Position numbers and translations under genes: made by a program. The notes beneath the pieces were generated by a model. It was not told the DNA's origin, ran no database searches, and saw only the letters and a list, made by a program, of their open reading frames with translations. From Paraspadella gotoi (taxonomy: Eukaryota > Chaetognatha), in the NCBI GenBank assembly GCA_051294375.1, contig CM119264.1:19537590-19601589 (forward strand): 64,000 nucleotides of DNA, written 5' to 3'. Within the stretch, counting starts at the first letter, position 1, and each line of letters starts with the position of its first letter. Shown here piece after piece: positions 1 to 11,080 of this stretch.

Positions 1-86
1 TCAAATAAAAAACATGAGAAAAAAAGAAAAAGAAAAATACGATATAACAAAAAACCGTCCATTGACGACAACCCTTGTCCTGCCAG

Positions 87-226
87 TTATGGAAGTTCCT
101 CCCGCCCATCTAAAATCAACGGCTGGGGAGCCCATCGTAATCTCCTGCCGATTCGCGGGATTCCCACCTTTCGAAATCACTTGGCTCAAGAATAACGTTC
201 TCATTAACGACTCACCGACAGAGAAG
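87..226 (+). CDS. sls/TTN-like: Exon 1: Ig1, N-terminal half
   Basis: Reads PPAHLKSTAGEP, then SCRFAGFP and ITWLKNN: strands A to C' of an I-set Ig with the strand-B Cys and core Trp. Acceptor is tgccag before 87 and donor is AAG|gtttta at 227, ending in phase 0. The earlier exon lies outside the window, so the 5' boundary is less certain than the donor. Confidence 0.75.
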
Positions 227-420
227 GTTTTATTTGAATACTTATTACTTGGTTTTGTTTTGAACTTATGTGATTTTTAAATTTAAAATTGGTTCGCGAA
301 TATGCTCGTCACAATACAATTTGATTATAAACCTACTGTATTTTTAAGTTGATAACGTTATTATTTATACTAAGTTTGGTTTATTTTGTATGTCTAATTA
401 CTTATTGTTTTTATTGAAAG

Positions 421-570
421 ATCACCATCGAACTGAACTTCACCTCGCTCGAATTACCGGCGCCGAAACCGGCGGACACCGGGATCTACACTTGCGTCTT
501 AAAGAACGCTCGTGGGCAGGCGATGACGAGTACTAACGTCTCCGTTACTCCGCCCACGGGCGTGGAGCAG
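421..570 (+). CDS. sls/TTN-like: Exon 2: Ig1, C-terminal half plus short linker
   Basis: Completes Ig1. The strand-F signature is DTGIYTC followed by LKNARG, then a Thr/Val G strand and a short linker ending GVEQ. Begins after ttgaaag in phase 0 and ends at GAGCAG|gtcggg in phase 0. The frame hits a stop at 586-588, which supports the donor at 571. Confidence 0.75.
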
Positions 571-710
571 GTCGGGAGGCGGTGGTGACGGGAAGATGAA
601 TTATTGTCTACTTATCCTTTTTTTGCCCTGATGATGCGCTGAATGAGTCATTAAATGATTGAACTTTAGTGCCTTGTGCCTTTGTGACTTTCACGAACAA
701 ACTCTTCCAG

Positions 711-828
711 ACCCCGCCGGTGTTGACGAAAGCTTTGAAAAATCTCGTCGTCACTGAAGGACTAAAAGCGAAACTCGACGCGACGATTGTTGGGGTGCCG
801 GAGCCGGAGTGCATTTGGTATCACGGAG
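711..828 (+). CDS. sls/TTN-like: Exon 3: Ig2, N-terminal half
   Basis: TPPVLTKALKNLVVTEG opens a classic titin-type Ig A/A' strand, followed by VGVPEPECIWYHG with the core Trp. The strand-B Cys is absent (AKLDATIVG), as in many intracellular Ig domains. Acceptor cttccag, donor GGAG|gtaata, ending in phase 1. Confidence 0.8.
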
Positions 829-1003
829 GTAATAATAATAATTGTAATTATAATTATCGTGGACGGGTAAAGAAGTGTTACAGGCAATGGGCTTAAATAT
901 GCATGGCTCCGATTCCCGAGTTGAAAATTATCGAATTTTACTTATTACGTTTTACCGGAAGCGAACTTCTCAACTAAAATTTTTACAAAACGTCTTGCCC
1001 TAG

Positions 1004-1165
1004 GAATTCCTGTGAAAGAGTCCAAAGACATCAAACTGCTTTTCGAGGGCGACGATTGCACTCTGTTGATCAAAGAATGTTATCTTGAAGATGCAGGGTC
1101 ATACACACTCAGAGCGGTCAATCCACTAGGTGTCGTGGAAGAAACTGCCACTCTCACAGTCGAAC
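1004..1165 (+). CDS. sls/TTN-like: Exon 4: Ig2, C-terminal half
   Basis: Reads DDCTLLIKECYLEDAGSYTL, then RAVNPLG and TATLTVE: strands E, F and G. The strand-F Cys is Leu, matching the missing strand-B Cys, so Ig2 has no canonical disulphide pair. Acceptor gccctag, donor GAAC|gtagga, phase 1 out. Confidence 0.8.
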
Positions 1166-1637
1166 GTAGGATTTGAAGTTTTTTGTTTTATTTTTTTTTG
1201 TCTTTGTTTTTTATTTTTTTAATTTTCTGGGCTGTGGGGAAATTGGATTAAACAAAGGACCACTAATCTCTTAACTAAAGAGATGTCGCTTTCGCAGAGC
1301 TCTCTATTAAACAAATGATTTGGAGTCTTTTACCAAAAAAACAAAAATGAAAAAAAAAAAAAAAACTGGAGAAAACTTCAAAATTAGAAAGGGGCTATCA
1401 CTAAGAGAAAAAAATATATGTTGAAAACATACAATAATAATTAAATAAAGGAAATACAAATTTGAACTTTTAAAAATAAAAACTCACAAACTTTAAATAA
1501 ACAACAAACTGTAGACGAAGTCACAGAATAATAAATATATATTCATGTTTTCGCTTTAAAATGATAATACATGTGTAATTGTGTGTACATTGGGGCGAAT
1601 TACAACGCCACATTTGCTTATACGTATTGTCCTCCAG

Positions 1638-1834
1638 CGTTAAGCACGACGAGCGAACTCAGCGATTCCCAGATGTCGCTGTGTCCACCGCGATTTACGA
1701 CGCCATTGGACGACGACGTGGAGGCGGTAGCGGGATCGTCTCTCCGCCTCGACATCGTCGTCGAGGGCGATCCGCTGCCGGAAGTAAGGTGGTCAAAAGA
1801 TGGAGTCTTGCTCAAGAATGGCAACAACCTCAAG
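1638..1834 (+). CDS. sls/TTN-like: Exon 5: linker and Ig3, N-terminal half
   Basis: A Ser/Thr-rich linker of about 17 residues leads into CPPRFTTPLDDDVEAVAG, then VEGDPLPEVRWSKDG. Acceptor cctccag takes the split codon from exon 4; donor CTCAAG|gtgaga is phase 0. An in-frame ATG at 1571 lies upstream of the acceptor in intron sequence and is not a start. Confidence 0.8.
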
Positions 1835-2006
1835 GTGAGAAGGAGAAAAAGTATGATTAGGAGGAGAAAACCGATGAAACCTCTTCCCTCTTCATGAAAC
1901 ACATTATGTCTTTGTCCTATGGTCCTATCCACCTTTTTTCGACACTTCGAATCTTACCATTGAAACATTTGACACTTGGTCTTTGACCTTTTACATCCCT
2001 CTTCAG

Positions 2007-2136
2007 ATCGTAGCTGACGAGGGTCTCCACTCTTTGATCATCCCGCGACTGCAAGCGTCGGATTGCGGGACTTTGGTGGCCAAAGCCATTAACAAAGGCG
2101 GCGAGGACACGACCACCGCGAGAGTCGTCGTGTTGC
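2007..2136 (+). CDS. sls/TTN-like: Exon 6: Ig3, C-terminal half
   Basis: GLHSLIIPRLQASDCGTLVA, then KAINKGGEDTT, ends at VVVL. Phase 0 in after cttcag, phase 1 out before gtaagt. Strand F has no Cys. The half-Ig/half-Ig exon pattern with an internal phase-0 intron repeats through Ig1 to Ig6. Confidence 0.8.
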
Positions 2137-2221
2137 GTAAGTTTTTTTTCGAACTTGTTTTTTCGTTGAAACATATACCTTGTAATTGTGAATGGAAGAA
2201 AGCACAGGGAGTATAAATGAT

Positions 2222-2436
2222 ATGAAATAGTTTTCATTATGAGACGACAGTAGTAAAAAGACAGCAACAGATTGAAAAATATTATATTTAATAGATAATA
2301 TAATATATAATATAATTATTTTGAATCTGTTGCTGTCTTTTAACCACTAATGATGTCATAAAAATATATGACGAAACTTCTGGCAAAATCGTTCTTGCTT
2401 CTAGCTCAGTCGTCTCATAATGAAAAACTATTTCAT
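2222..2436. mobile_element. 215-bp fold-back MITE
   Basis: Terminal inverted repeats of about 27 bp: ATGAAATAGTTTTCATTATG at the left matches the reverse complement of the right end. A second nested inverted pair (GACAGCAACAGATT at about 2262 and AATCTGTTGCTGTC at about 2324) makes the whole element an extended hairpin with a TA-rich loop. It lies in the intron between exons 6 and 7. Confidence 0.75.
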
Positions 2437-2531
2437 CTTAAATGGTTATACTGCGATAAAAAATCGTAAAAATCTATTATCGATAAGGCTTCGCTGATTA
2501 TGAATTAGTTATGAATGTGATTTTCATTCAG

Positions 2532-2933
2532 CGTTCGTGAGTCAACAAGCTACAGCATCCGTGAAAATTCCTCTGGATTCCCCAAGAACGAACCCCGCCA
2601 AGATTATAACGCCGATTCCCGTGCCAAAGCCCGTGGCTAATCCGTCTCATAAACCGGGGGCAAAATCCACGTCATTTCCAGCGCCTAATCCTGCTTCGAA
2701 CTCGGCGCCGGTCCCCGTGACAGACCCCTCCGCCATTCTCCGATCGGCAGCAACCGCCGCTTCTTTTACGCCGCCCAAGTTGGAACCTTTTCAAAAGACG
2801 ATCGTTCTCGATGTCTCCTCGTCCCCGAAGGCCAAAGTGGCTAAAATCCGGAAACATCCCGAGTTTCGAGAGATATTCAAGGATGTGAGGGTGACGGCGG
2901 GAAAGAGCGCCACCCTGCAGTGCGTCGTCGAGG
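2532..2933 (+). CDS. sls/TTN-like: Exon 7: Pro/Ala/Ser-rich linker and start of Ig4
   Basis: The largest exon here (402 bp). The first ~100 residues are low-complexity Pro, Ala, Ser, Asn and Lys with alternating Pro (for example PVPKPVANPSHKPG), so probably an unstructured linker. Then PEFREIFKDVRVTAGKSATL and QCVVEG begin Ig4. Acceptor ttcattcag, donor GAGG|gtcag, phase 1. The linker resembles in style the Ser/Pro-rich Z-disc insertions of titin; that comparison is inference. Confidence 0.75.
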
Positions 2934-3001
2934 GTCAGTTTTATTGAATTAAACTCGTCGGGGTCGAGAGTTAATCTTTTTGGGTTTGTTTTTTGTTTCA
3001 G

Positions 3002-3066
3002 GCGAACCGACCCCGAAGGCTCAGTGGTTCGTCAACAATATGCCCGTGACGAATCCTAACTACCAG
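3002..3066 (+). CDS. sls/TTN-like: Exon 8: Ig4, middle strands
   Basis: Short 65-bp exon: EPTPKAQWFVNNMPVTNPNY with the core Trp. Phase 1 in after gtttcag, phase 0 out before gtgatt. It precedes a gap of ten N bases in the next intron, so the assembly here is imperfect. Confidence 0.75.
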
Positions 3067-3092
3067 GTGATTAGTTTTTTTTTTTAAGGCCA

Positions 3093-3102
3093 NNNNNNNN
3101 NN
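3093..3102. other. Assembly gap (10 N)
   Basis: Ten N bases, 26 bp inside the intron after exon 8. Real length unknown. The rest of this intron shows no recognisable feature. Confidence 0.95.
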
Positions 3103-3618
3103 TGATCCCCGACCTTAATGAGAAGGAATTGCACCATTTTATTATTAGCGATCGCCGAAAAAAATTAAATGTGTAATGTGGATGAAACCAATGAAATCAT
3201 CGAAATCAGTCGACAGCTTTTTTAAATCCATCTGAATCGGTTTATAGAAAAATAGCTTTTCATTAATATTGATAATAATTTTTAATATAGTCATAATAAT
3301 CAAGTCATTACTCGCATAACAGTTTTTTCCCACGCCATTGATATCCGTTACCCCTATCGCTATCATTAATAACAATAATCAATTAGCATTAACCATTAAT
3401 GATATGCGTTTTTTTCATTCACTCGGTACTTTTTCCTACATCTTGACTTCTGCAATATTTATGAATCTTATTAACCTGATCAGTTATGTAACATTAACAT
3501 AAAAAAGAATTTTTACCTATACTGAGAAGATTAGCTTAGCCCCTGCCCGTGTCCAAGGATGACACAAATAAATTATTAAATATTTTAATTTTCATACTAC
3601 ACCTATCATTCCTTTCAG

Positions 3619-3745
3619 ATAACGAGCGAAGGCCCAAACCACCGCCTTCACATCCCCCACTGCACCGAAAAGGACGCTGCGAGGTTTTCCCTGACTGCGG
3701 AGAACGAGGTCGGGAAGGCCACCTGCTCTTCCCTGCTCATCGTTG
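3619..3745 (+). CDS. sls/TTN-like: Exon 9: Ig4, C-terminal half
   Basis: Reads NHRLHIPHCTEKDAARFSL, then TAENEVGKATCSSLLIV: strands E to G without the strand-F Cys. Acceptor cctttcag, donor GTTG|gtaagt. Phase 0 in, phase 1 out. Confidence 0.8.
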
Positions 3746-4949
3746 GTAAGTTCAGTCGCACATCAGACCCTTAGCTTGCTCTTTGCGGTTCGCAGATTTA
3801 TTTTTCAGTGTGAATTTGATTCGTGTTGTAAGTTTTTTATGCAGTTCTTTTAAAAAGTAACGCAGTTTGTTTGCATGCTGACGTTGCCCTTTTATTTTTA
3901 ATAATGGTTTGATTTTTTTTTTGTCGTTGGCTTCAATTTTTAGAATTTAACCAACTGTAGATAAAATGGATTATTTCTACGTATAAGTAATTGACCTGAA
4001 CGATTTGCACTATAGTGTATTTATTATTCTACGCTTTCTTGATGCAGTTTTTATGATTTTGTGTTTTCTGTTTGACTTGCTGATGTGAAATTCAGTGTTT
4101 TTCTAACAATTCTTTTAATAAAATATATATATATATAAATGTATATGTAATTACAGATTCTTTGAACACGATTTTTCTATCCGCTATATTTCAGACTGTA
4201 CTCTTATTTTTTCTGCGCATAAAGAAAGTGAAAATAATCATTATCATCATGATCATTCCTTTCTTTTAAAAACAGAAAGAAAATTCGAGGGATGAAATAA
4301 ACTTCCTCGCCGGTTTTCGCTGAGTTCGCAATTTCGCTCCTTTTTTTCGAATTCACCTCGAGTCGCGATGATCCGTTTCGACCGATCGACTTGCTCGATC
4401 CCCGGGTCAATCCCCAAGTTAATCCCTCTATCAGCATATATAATTTGAAAAACTATCCATCCTCGTCATCTCCGGTTTCAATCCCCAAACAAATTAAGAT
4501 TTTCTATTAGTTTTTTTTTAAAAGATATTATTTTTATATTAATTTTACTATAAATGAGCAATTGATATTTATCAGACATCCATATACATCTGCTATTTGT
4601 GATTAATAACCTCAGATCAGTGAGGATCTTTTATTAAAACTTAATTATAAAATGAATTCATCCCCAAAATTACCTTTTTGGATTAGTTATCCAAATGCCT
4701 TATTTTCGAAGTAGATCTCCAATTTACCCTTCACCCCTTTAGCTCTCGATCTATCGTTATGATTTGAGAATTATTTCATTTATTTCGTACGCAAAAAATA
4801 TAATATGTTTTTGCGTGGTGAAAAAATTTGTGCTTAGTCTGTAATTTTGGAGATAATCAAGCATAGCCGTGATTCAAACGAGGCTGCCATGATAAGTTTA
4901 ATTTTTCCATCTTTCACCGGTTCTCTTATTTTGTTTGATCATCACATTT

Positions 4950-4951
<2 letters not shown>

Positions 4952-5034
<83 letters not shown>
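4952..5034. repeat. (CT)n microsatellite
   Basis: About 83 bp of uninterrupted CT. Confidence 0.95.
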
Positions 5035-5041
<7 letters not shown>

Positions 5042-6649
5042 CCACTCACTCCCCTCCCTTTCTGTCTCGCTATTTTCGTCGACAATTTGGATGATGAGGA
5101 TTTCGTAACATTTGCGAAGTATTGAAATGAAAAAAAGTTTGAGGTTTTTTTGCTTAGAATTTAGATCCGTTCGATTGACCACGACAAGGGTCAAAGAGGA
5201 GAGGACGGTTCATATTTAGTAATGACTTTGGGTCATTTGATTAAGCCTTGATTTTCGCATTTGTTCTTGAAAAAATCCGTTGTTTATAATTTGTGGTAAT
5301 AATTTTTTATGAGGTAAATTGCATCCCAGTCTTGTCGGCCTTGTTGCATTTTCGGCTACGTACATACCGCCTTCTGAACCATGTGGCCACAGAAACAAAT
5401 TCAGGATCCATCAAATAACCAAAGTGGAAAATAGTGATTGCCGAAGACAACAAAATCCGTCAAAATCATTTTAATCCTTGATTTAGTTTTTGATATGCCC
5501 TTACCCAGTGCTATAATTTTCTGGCGCTGGAAAATTACATTTAATTTCTATAATTGGAACTCAAGAAACTCTGTTTACCTTGGTTTTTTTTATATTTGTG
5601 AAACGGGGAAGGGTGAAAAAAAAAATGTCCTCCTAAGGGATATTTGGCGAAGGCAAAGATGGTGGAGGGGAATATCGCGACGACGATGAGGATGATGCTC
5701 ATGGTAAAGATCGATGAAAGTTTCACGATGGTTGAGAGTGGCTTGAATGTTCAGTTCGATCTGAAAAATAACGCCCTCTCCAATCTCCATCCCTCCCTCT
5801 ATCCTTCACGTCCTCTTACAAAACCAAATCGCTCCAAATCCTTGTTGTACAATACGGTTACGAAACTGAGAGGGGAGGTACTGACGTCAAAATTTAGAGG
5901 TTGCTGAATGCATCTTCCGATCTGAATCTTTCACGATTTGATTGGAACGAATGAATACAAGGGAAGATTTGCTCAAAAAAAAGTAAAATCTTCTACTAAG
6001 TTAAAACTTAAAGTCGGCGCCCTTCGTATGTTCAATGCAAATGTTTCCGCCTTGCGAGATTAACTGTAATCATAATAGTAAACCGAAAGTCAAAGATGCT
6101 TCGTCGGCGGATTTTAACTGAGAAAAAAATATTCGATCCTTTCGATCCCTTTCCTCATCCGCACGTGCCTTGCGATCGTTCTCCTTCTTCTACTCTCAAT
6201 GCCTCCGCCTCCTCCTCCAACTCCCTTCCTCTTCAAAGTCGATCGAGGTAGAGAGCGAGCGGACGAGCCTCTTCAGTCCATGGGTTGTCGAAGCGAGAGG
6301 CATCCACCGCAAACCCGGGACCCAGTAGCCAATTTGTTTCAACGACACTTTGTGTTTTGGAGATTTTCTGCGCGTTAATTTTATTTTTCTCAGTCGATCT
6401 TTCCGCAATAGGATATACCTTGTCTTCTATTCATTGCGCGATTTTCGCTTGCTAAAAAATAAGCCATCTCACCGCAAAAAATCTTTGGATTATAATTGAA
6501 AAAGGAGTTGCTACTCCGAAACAGGTGAAAATGTTGTGGGCGAAAGCTTGGGGGGGGGAAGCATGGGTGCATGGGTGACCAAAAATGCGCGTGCGAAATG
6601 TCTGTGGGGGGTTGAAAGAGGTTTTTTTTTCTTTATTTTTCTATTTTAT

Positions 6650-6872
<223 letters not shown>

Positions 6873-7176
6873 AAACAATTTTATAATTACTGTACATATT
6901 CTCAATATCATTGGAGTAAGTAGTATATGAATGACATTTCACTTTATTTGATCTTGCTATTTCCGTAATATGCGAAAATGCGAAAACGTCTCAATTTATA
7001 CTATATAATAATAATCAACGTTTCATAGCAACTGTTTCATAAATTCATGAAAATCATTTTATAAAAATGATTTTATCTTGCAACAAAAATGATGATTTCT
7101 TCTTGCATCCTCAAATTGTTTTATGTTCCAATATTGTTCCATCTTCAAAGAGAAAGGTAGAGAGAACGAAAGAAAG

Positions 7177-7180
<4 letters not shown>

Positions 7181-7231
<51 letters not shown>
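7181..7231. repeat. (GA)n tract with dispersed-repeat flank
   Basis: About 50 bp of AG. The right flank (TTTCCAACAAAG about 7242, then a purine-rich stretch) resembles the right flanks of GA tracts at 33.4, 46.0 and 57.6 kb, so this is probably an old copy of that element. Confidence 0.7.
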
Positions 7232-7235
<4 letters not shown>

Positions 7236-7630
7236 AAATATGTTTCCAACAAAGAATAAAGTTTAAAGTGTACCAGAGGATTATAGAAGGAACAGGTCAG
7301 GATTGAAGATTTAGTTAAAAAGAAAGAAAGTGAGAGTAGAATTAAGAATAAGTGATAAATATGTCAAAGTACTTTGCATTACTAATTTAGTTTAACAGTT
7401 TTTAGTTGAGTAGTAAGCATATAACAAAGAACAACGAATAAAACAAATTTTTGCCCGAAAAACAAAAATAAAATTTTGCGAGCTTAAATTTACTGATATG
7501 CTGAACAAATTTAGATGAAAAAATAAATAATAATGATAATTCATAAGATAATACCATTGTGCATTAAAGATTCAACAGAGTTCAATCGGTATAACTGAAT
7601 TCTTTACTTTATCTTCCTCCATCCTGGAAG

Positions 7631-7779
7631 ACCACCCGAGGGAACTGATATTCGTCCGCTCGCCGCCGCCTGTGGTGAGCAAACCTGGACAAGCAGTTAC
7701 TGTCACCAAAACAAAAGACATGTCTGGCCTCAGCCAGCAACAGCATCAGTCAGCCATGCACCAGTCGGCGGTGCAGCAA
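7631..7779 (+). CDS. sls/TTN-like: Exon 10: Gln/His-rich inter-Ig linker
   Basis: HPRELIFVRSPPPVVSKPG leads to a Val/Thr/Lys stretch and then LSQQQHQSAMHQSAVQQ. No domain fold is apparent. Acceptor tcctggaag takes the phase-1 codon; donor CAA|gtgagt is a consensus match. It is isolated by a 3.9-kb intron upstream. The Gln-rich character returns in exons 11, 15 and 23. Confidence 0.65.
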
Positions 7780-8801
7780 GTGAGTTGACAAGCGCCATCG
7801 AATGTAATACTTAAGGGGACCAAGTGAACAGGGGGGGTAAAAAAGCTGAAAACATAACGTTTGACCCTTTAACTTAAGCTGGTTCTGACCATATAATTTT
7901 TTCTTCTATAATCATTTGGGAAAGTAGTTTAAAAATTCGATAAAATCAGCCAGCTTAATTTTCTTTAAAAAATCGGTAAGAAGAAAATCTTTTTCAAGTT
8001 TAAAATTTTTTTTCCAAAAAAGAGTAAGATCTAATTTTAAAAAGATTTTCAGCTTTTATCATAAAAATTTATAAGAAAAAAAACTAGGAATGAATCAAAA
8101 TTTAAGGTATCGACTGATTTTATTTAAACTTTCTTTTCAAATGATTCTGTTAATTGGATGAAAATAAAACTCTTTGAAGTAATATAAATATAAAAAGAAG
8201 AGAAAGATTCTTTACTTTTGCTAAATTTTAATTGTTTATAATTAGGAATCAATATAGTTTAATAATACATTTAAGGGATGAATATGAATATTAATTAATA
8301 ATTATTACAGTTTTGTTCTCTAAGAATAGAATTTAGGTTTGATTTGTCTGCTTTTAAGTAAATATAAAAATATAAAAATATTAGTCTTGTAAAGCCTTTG
8401 TTCAATGAGGCTTAAACCTAAAATTGTAGCTTTGTACAGTAAAAAATAAAAAATTGGAATTTAGTAAAAAATACTTTCTAATGCAAAAATAAAAATAATG
8501 GATTATATAAATATTTAGGTAGGGTCAACTAAATGTTTTTTTTATAATTATTAAATTTTTGTTTTCCGCTACAATAAGAGATAGGAATTTTTTTGCCACT
8601 TTCCCGTGCAAAAAAAAATTAATGACTATCACCATTCAAATTCCTTTGATGATAGACCCTTAAGCTTATGATATCATTTTTATCACTGGGTCCCCTTAAG
8701 AGTAATGAATATTGTTTATTATTATTTAGAATCGTTATGATACTTGATTCGACGCCTCCACTCAGCTTTTTCTCCAATCCGCGTTCTTTCATTTCTTTCA
8801 G
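7780..8801 (+). other. Intron 10, AT-rich, no feature recognised
   Basis: 1.0 kb between phase-0 exons. Ends share a short inverted segment (AAGGGGACCAAGTGA near 7813; TCACTGGGTCCCCTT near 8684), so most of it may be a fold-back element of about 0.9 kb. Confidence 0.45.
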
Positions 8802-9086
8802 GTTCAAATGAGCAGCAGCAGCAGCTCGTTCTTTCAGGAGGCGTCTTCATCGTCGTCGTTCTCATCGGCGACACGCAGCGGAGGCGTTCAGCAGCAAACG
8901 CTGCAGCAACAGCAAACCGGCGCCCAAGGAAGTGGCGGTCAGTGCCACGAGCGTCAAGATGGTACTACCTTTGCCCCGCCGATGTTCGTCAGGGCTCTAG
9001 AGTGCCTACACTGCGAGGTGGGACAGACTGTTACCTTTGAAGGAAAGGTCACGGGAAGTCCCGATCCCGTAATTACCTGGCTCAAG
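8802..9086 (+). CDS. sls/TTN-like: Exon 11: Ser- and Gln-rich linker and Ig5, N-terminal half
   Basis: Begins with Ser homopolymer runs (SSSSSS, ASSSSSF) and QQQTLQQQQTG, coded by AGC/TCG and CAG/CAA repeats that could be length-polymorphic. Then APPMFVRALECLHCEVGQTV and GSPDPVITWLK form strands A-C of Ig5. Acceptor tttctttcag, donor CTCAAG|gtaagg, phase 0. Confidence 0.75.
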
Positions 9087-9299
9087 GTAAGGAGGAAAGA
9101 CGGAAAAGAAGATGTCAATAAATTTAATATGTCTTCTTGTGATTTAAATACATAAAAAATAGTTGATTTTTGTGGGAAAATAAAATAAGAGAGAAAGGAA
9201 AAAACAAAACAAAAACAAAAATAAAGAAAGAGAAAAAGAAATAAAGAAAGAAAGAAAGAATTTATAAAGAAAGAAAGAAAGGATCAAATATTATTTTCT

Positions 9300-9670
9300 T
9301 CCTTATGATGCGCGACTCTGATTGGCTAGAAAGTGTGACCGTGAGTGACATGTCACATAATATCTTTCTTCTATCGTGACCGGTCACACCAAACCTTCGT
9401 TCTGATGTGACCGACTGTGACACGCTTGCGACATGTCACTTTTTATGCGACATTCTGTGACCGTTGCTACGACAGAGTGTGACGAGACCTTCCTATTGGT
9501 CGCAATTTTGATACTGAGTGACGGATAGTTTTCATTGGCTAGAAAGTTGAAAGTTTTTAGTAGTTTTTAATAGTTTTTAGAATATTTTTTGGCGTCCTAT
9601 TTTTGACAATATCTTCTGAAAGACAAAAACTTCAGCATCAAAACGAATACAAACACTATATAAAAGTGAT
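9300..9670. promoter_or_regulatory. GTGAC/GTCAC palindrome cluster with CCAAT-like boxes and TATA-like site
   Basis: Within intron 11, about a dozen GTGAC or GTCAC half-sites fall in ~200 bp, including the palindromes TGACATGTCA (about 9349) and GTGACCGGTCAC (about 9377). ATTGGCTAGAAAGT occurs at 9320 and again at 9535, and TATATAAAAG lies near 9657. It could be an intronic enhancer or promoter, or a decayed mobile element; no first exon is apparent downstream. Confidence 0.3.
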
Positions 9671-9899
9671 ACTATTGGGTTTTTTAGTTTTTTAAAAGTT
9701 TTATATTTTGAATGATGATTTTATTAAAAGGCGTAAAGGAGGAATCATAATGCTATACCATAATTTTATTTCTGGTATACAATTGATTATGTTTAGTAAC
9801 TATTGGCGCCCAACTTCTTAATAACATCATCATTTATTATTTATATATATATATTTATAGATAAAGAAATAAATGTAAATTATCCCCCCCCCAATTCAG

Positions 9900-10068
9900 A
9901 ATGGCGTGGCTATCGAATCTGGCACTGGAATTTCGCTCCGCAACGCCGGAGGGGTTGTGTCACTCACCGTGTCCGGGGTAGCGCCTGGCGATGACGGTGC
10001 CAGATTTTTCTGTCACGCAGAAAACGTCGCTGGCAGCGCCACATCGAGTGCCGAGCTTCACGTCAGAA
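9900..10068 (+). CDS. sls/TTN-like: Exon 12: Ig5, C-terminal half
   Basis: NGVAIESGTG, then VSLTVSGVAPGDDGARFFCH and AENVAGSATSSAELHV complete Ig5 with a strand-F Cys. Acceptor aattcag, donor AGAA|gtgagt. Phase 0 in, phase 1 out. Confidence 0.8.
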
Positions 10069-10907
10069 GTGAGTGGTAAAAGTAAAATAAATAAAAAAAC
10101 TTGGATAACCGAAGAACAAAAATACAAAACTGAACCCAACTTGCTCCACGGCTATAGAAAACGCCACTCAAAAGGTTTTCTACCAGTGAGAGTATTGGAA
10201 TGAAAGAAAAACTGAAAAAAAAAAATGATTCAGACCACAAGATTCGAATGTTTCATTCTTACATTGAGCAACTTCGCATTTATTTGCCTCGCAAACTTCT
10301 TCGTTAACAACCAAAATAGCGATCGTCGCTTTTTCTTTCCGATCCAATATTAAAAAAAAGGATAACCATAAAAGTTTCTAACTGGTTTTCGCGTCTTTCT
10401 TTTATTCTTTCCTCCCTCCATGCCCTCAAACTTCCGCGTTGAAACCCTTTTTCTTTTCACCCCCAATTTGCCTTCCGTGATTCCTTGCTCGGGTATCACG
10501 ATTCTAAACAACTCACTTCTCCCCCACTCCTACTCCCGTGATGACCGCTACGCTTCTATTTCTCCCTTCTCCCTTCATCCTCCCAATTTTTTTCAACATT
10601 CGCTCTCGTCAATCCGTTCGGCCGACACCAAATTCGACGCGCGTTTGTTACTCTGGATATCATCCTCTTAAAAAAAAAAATTCCCAATAAAAACGACGCC
10701 GCATTATTATCTGTTATTTATATTCCATATAAATTACCACCCCCGTCGTTCTTTCCTTTCCATAACACTTTCACCTCCTTTATTCAATCCCATGGGTGGG
10801 CACACCGAAATGACATTCACTTCTGCGCCTTCCCTAATCTTGGCTACTCTCTTTATAAACCCTACCGATCCCAACCTTCCCGCCCCACTCCCCCCCCCAA
10901 AAAAAAG
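10069..10907 (+). other. Intron 12, pyrimidine-rich, no feature recognised
   Basis: The 3' 500 bp is strongly C/T-rich on the + strand, ending in a C run and A run at the acceptor. Open frames here are compositional. Confidence 0.5.
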
Positions 10908-11080
10908 TGCCCGAACACGAGCCTCCCTCCTTCACCACTCGCCTTCACAGTCAAGAGGTGGCGGAGGGTTCGCTGGTAAAGCTCGATGTACGCATTGCCG
11001 GAAACCCAAAACCCAACGTTTCATGGTTCAAAGACGGAAAGACCGTCGTCGCGAGCGAGGAGTGCAGACTCGTGAGACAG
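10908..11080 (+). CDS. sls/TTN-like: Exon 13: Ig6, N-terminal half
   Basis: EPPSFTTRLHSQEVAEGSLV, then IAGNPKPNVSWFKDG: a textbook titin Ig. Donor AGACAG|gtgcaa is phase 0. The acceptor is unusual: a C run followed by eight A bases before AG (10899-10907), so the pyrimidine tract is not adjacent to the AG. The protein frame makes this AG the only suitable one. Confidence 0.75.

Noticed and set aside
1571-1637. ATG-started extension of exon 5 as a translation start
   Set aside because: The acceptor at 1637 and phase match to exon 4 make this intron sequence.
4847-5194. Open frames on both strands with SLSLS or RERER runs
   Set aside because: Product of the (CT)n microsatellite; both strands are open because the repeat has no stops.
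5438-5907. Several open frames on both strands in intron 9
   Set aside because: Mutually overlapping, without domain features or splice sites that would fit the phase-1 junction between exons 9 and 10.
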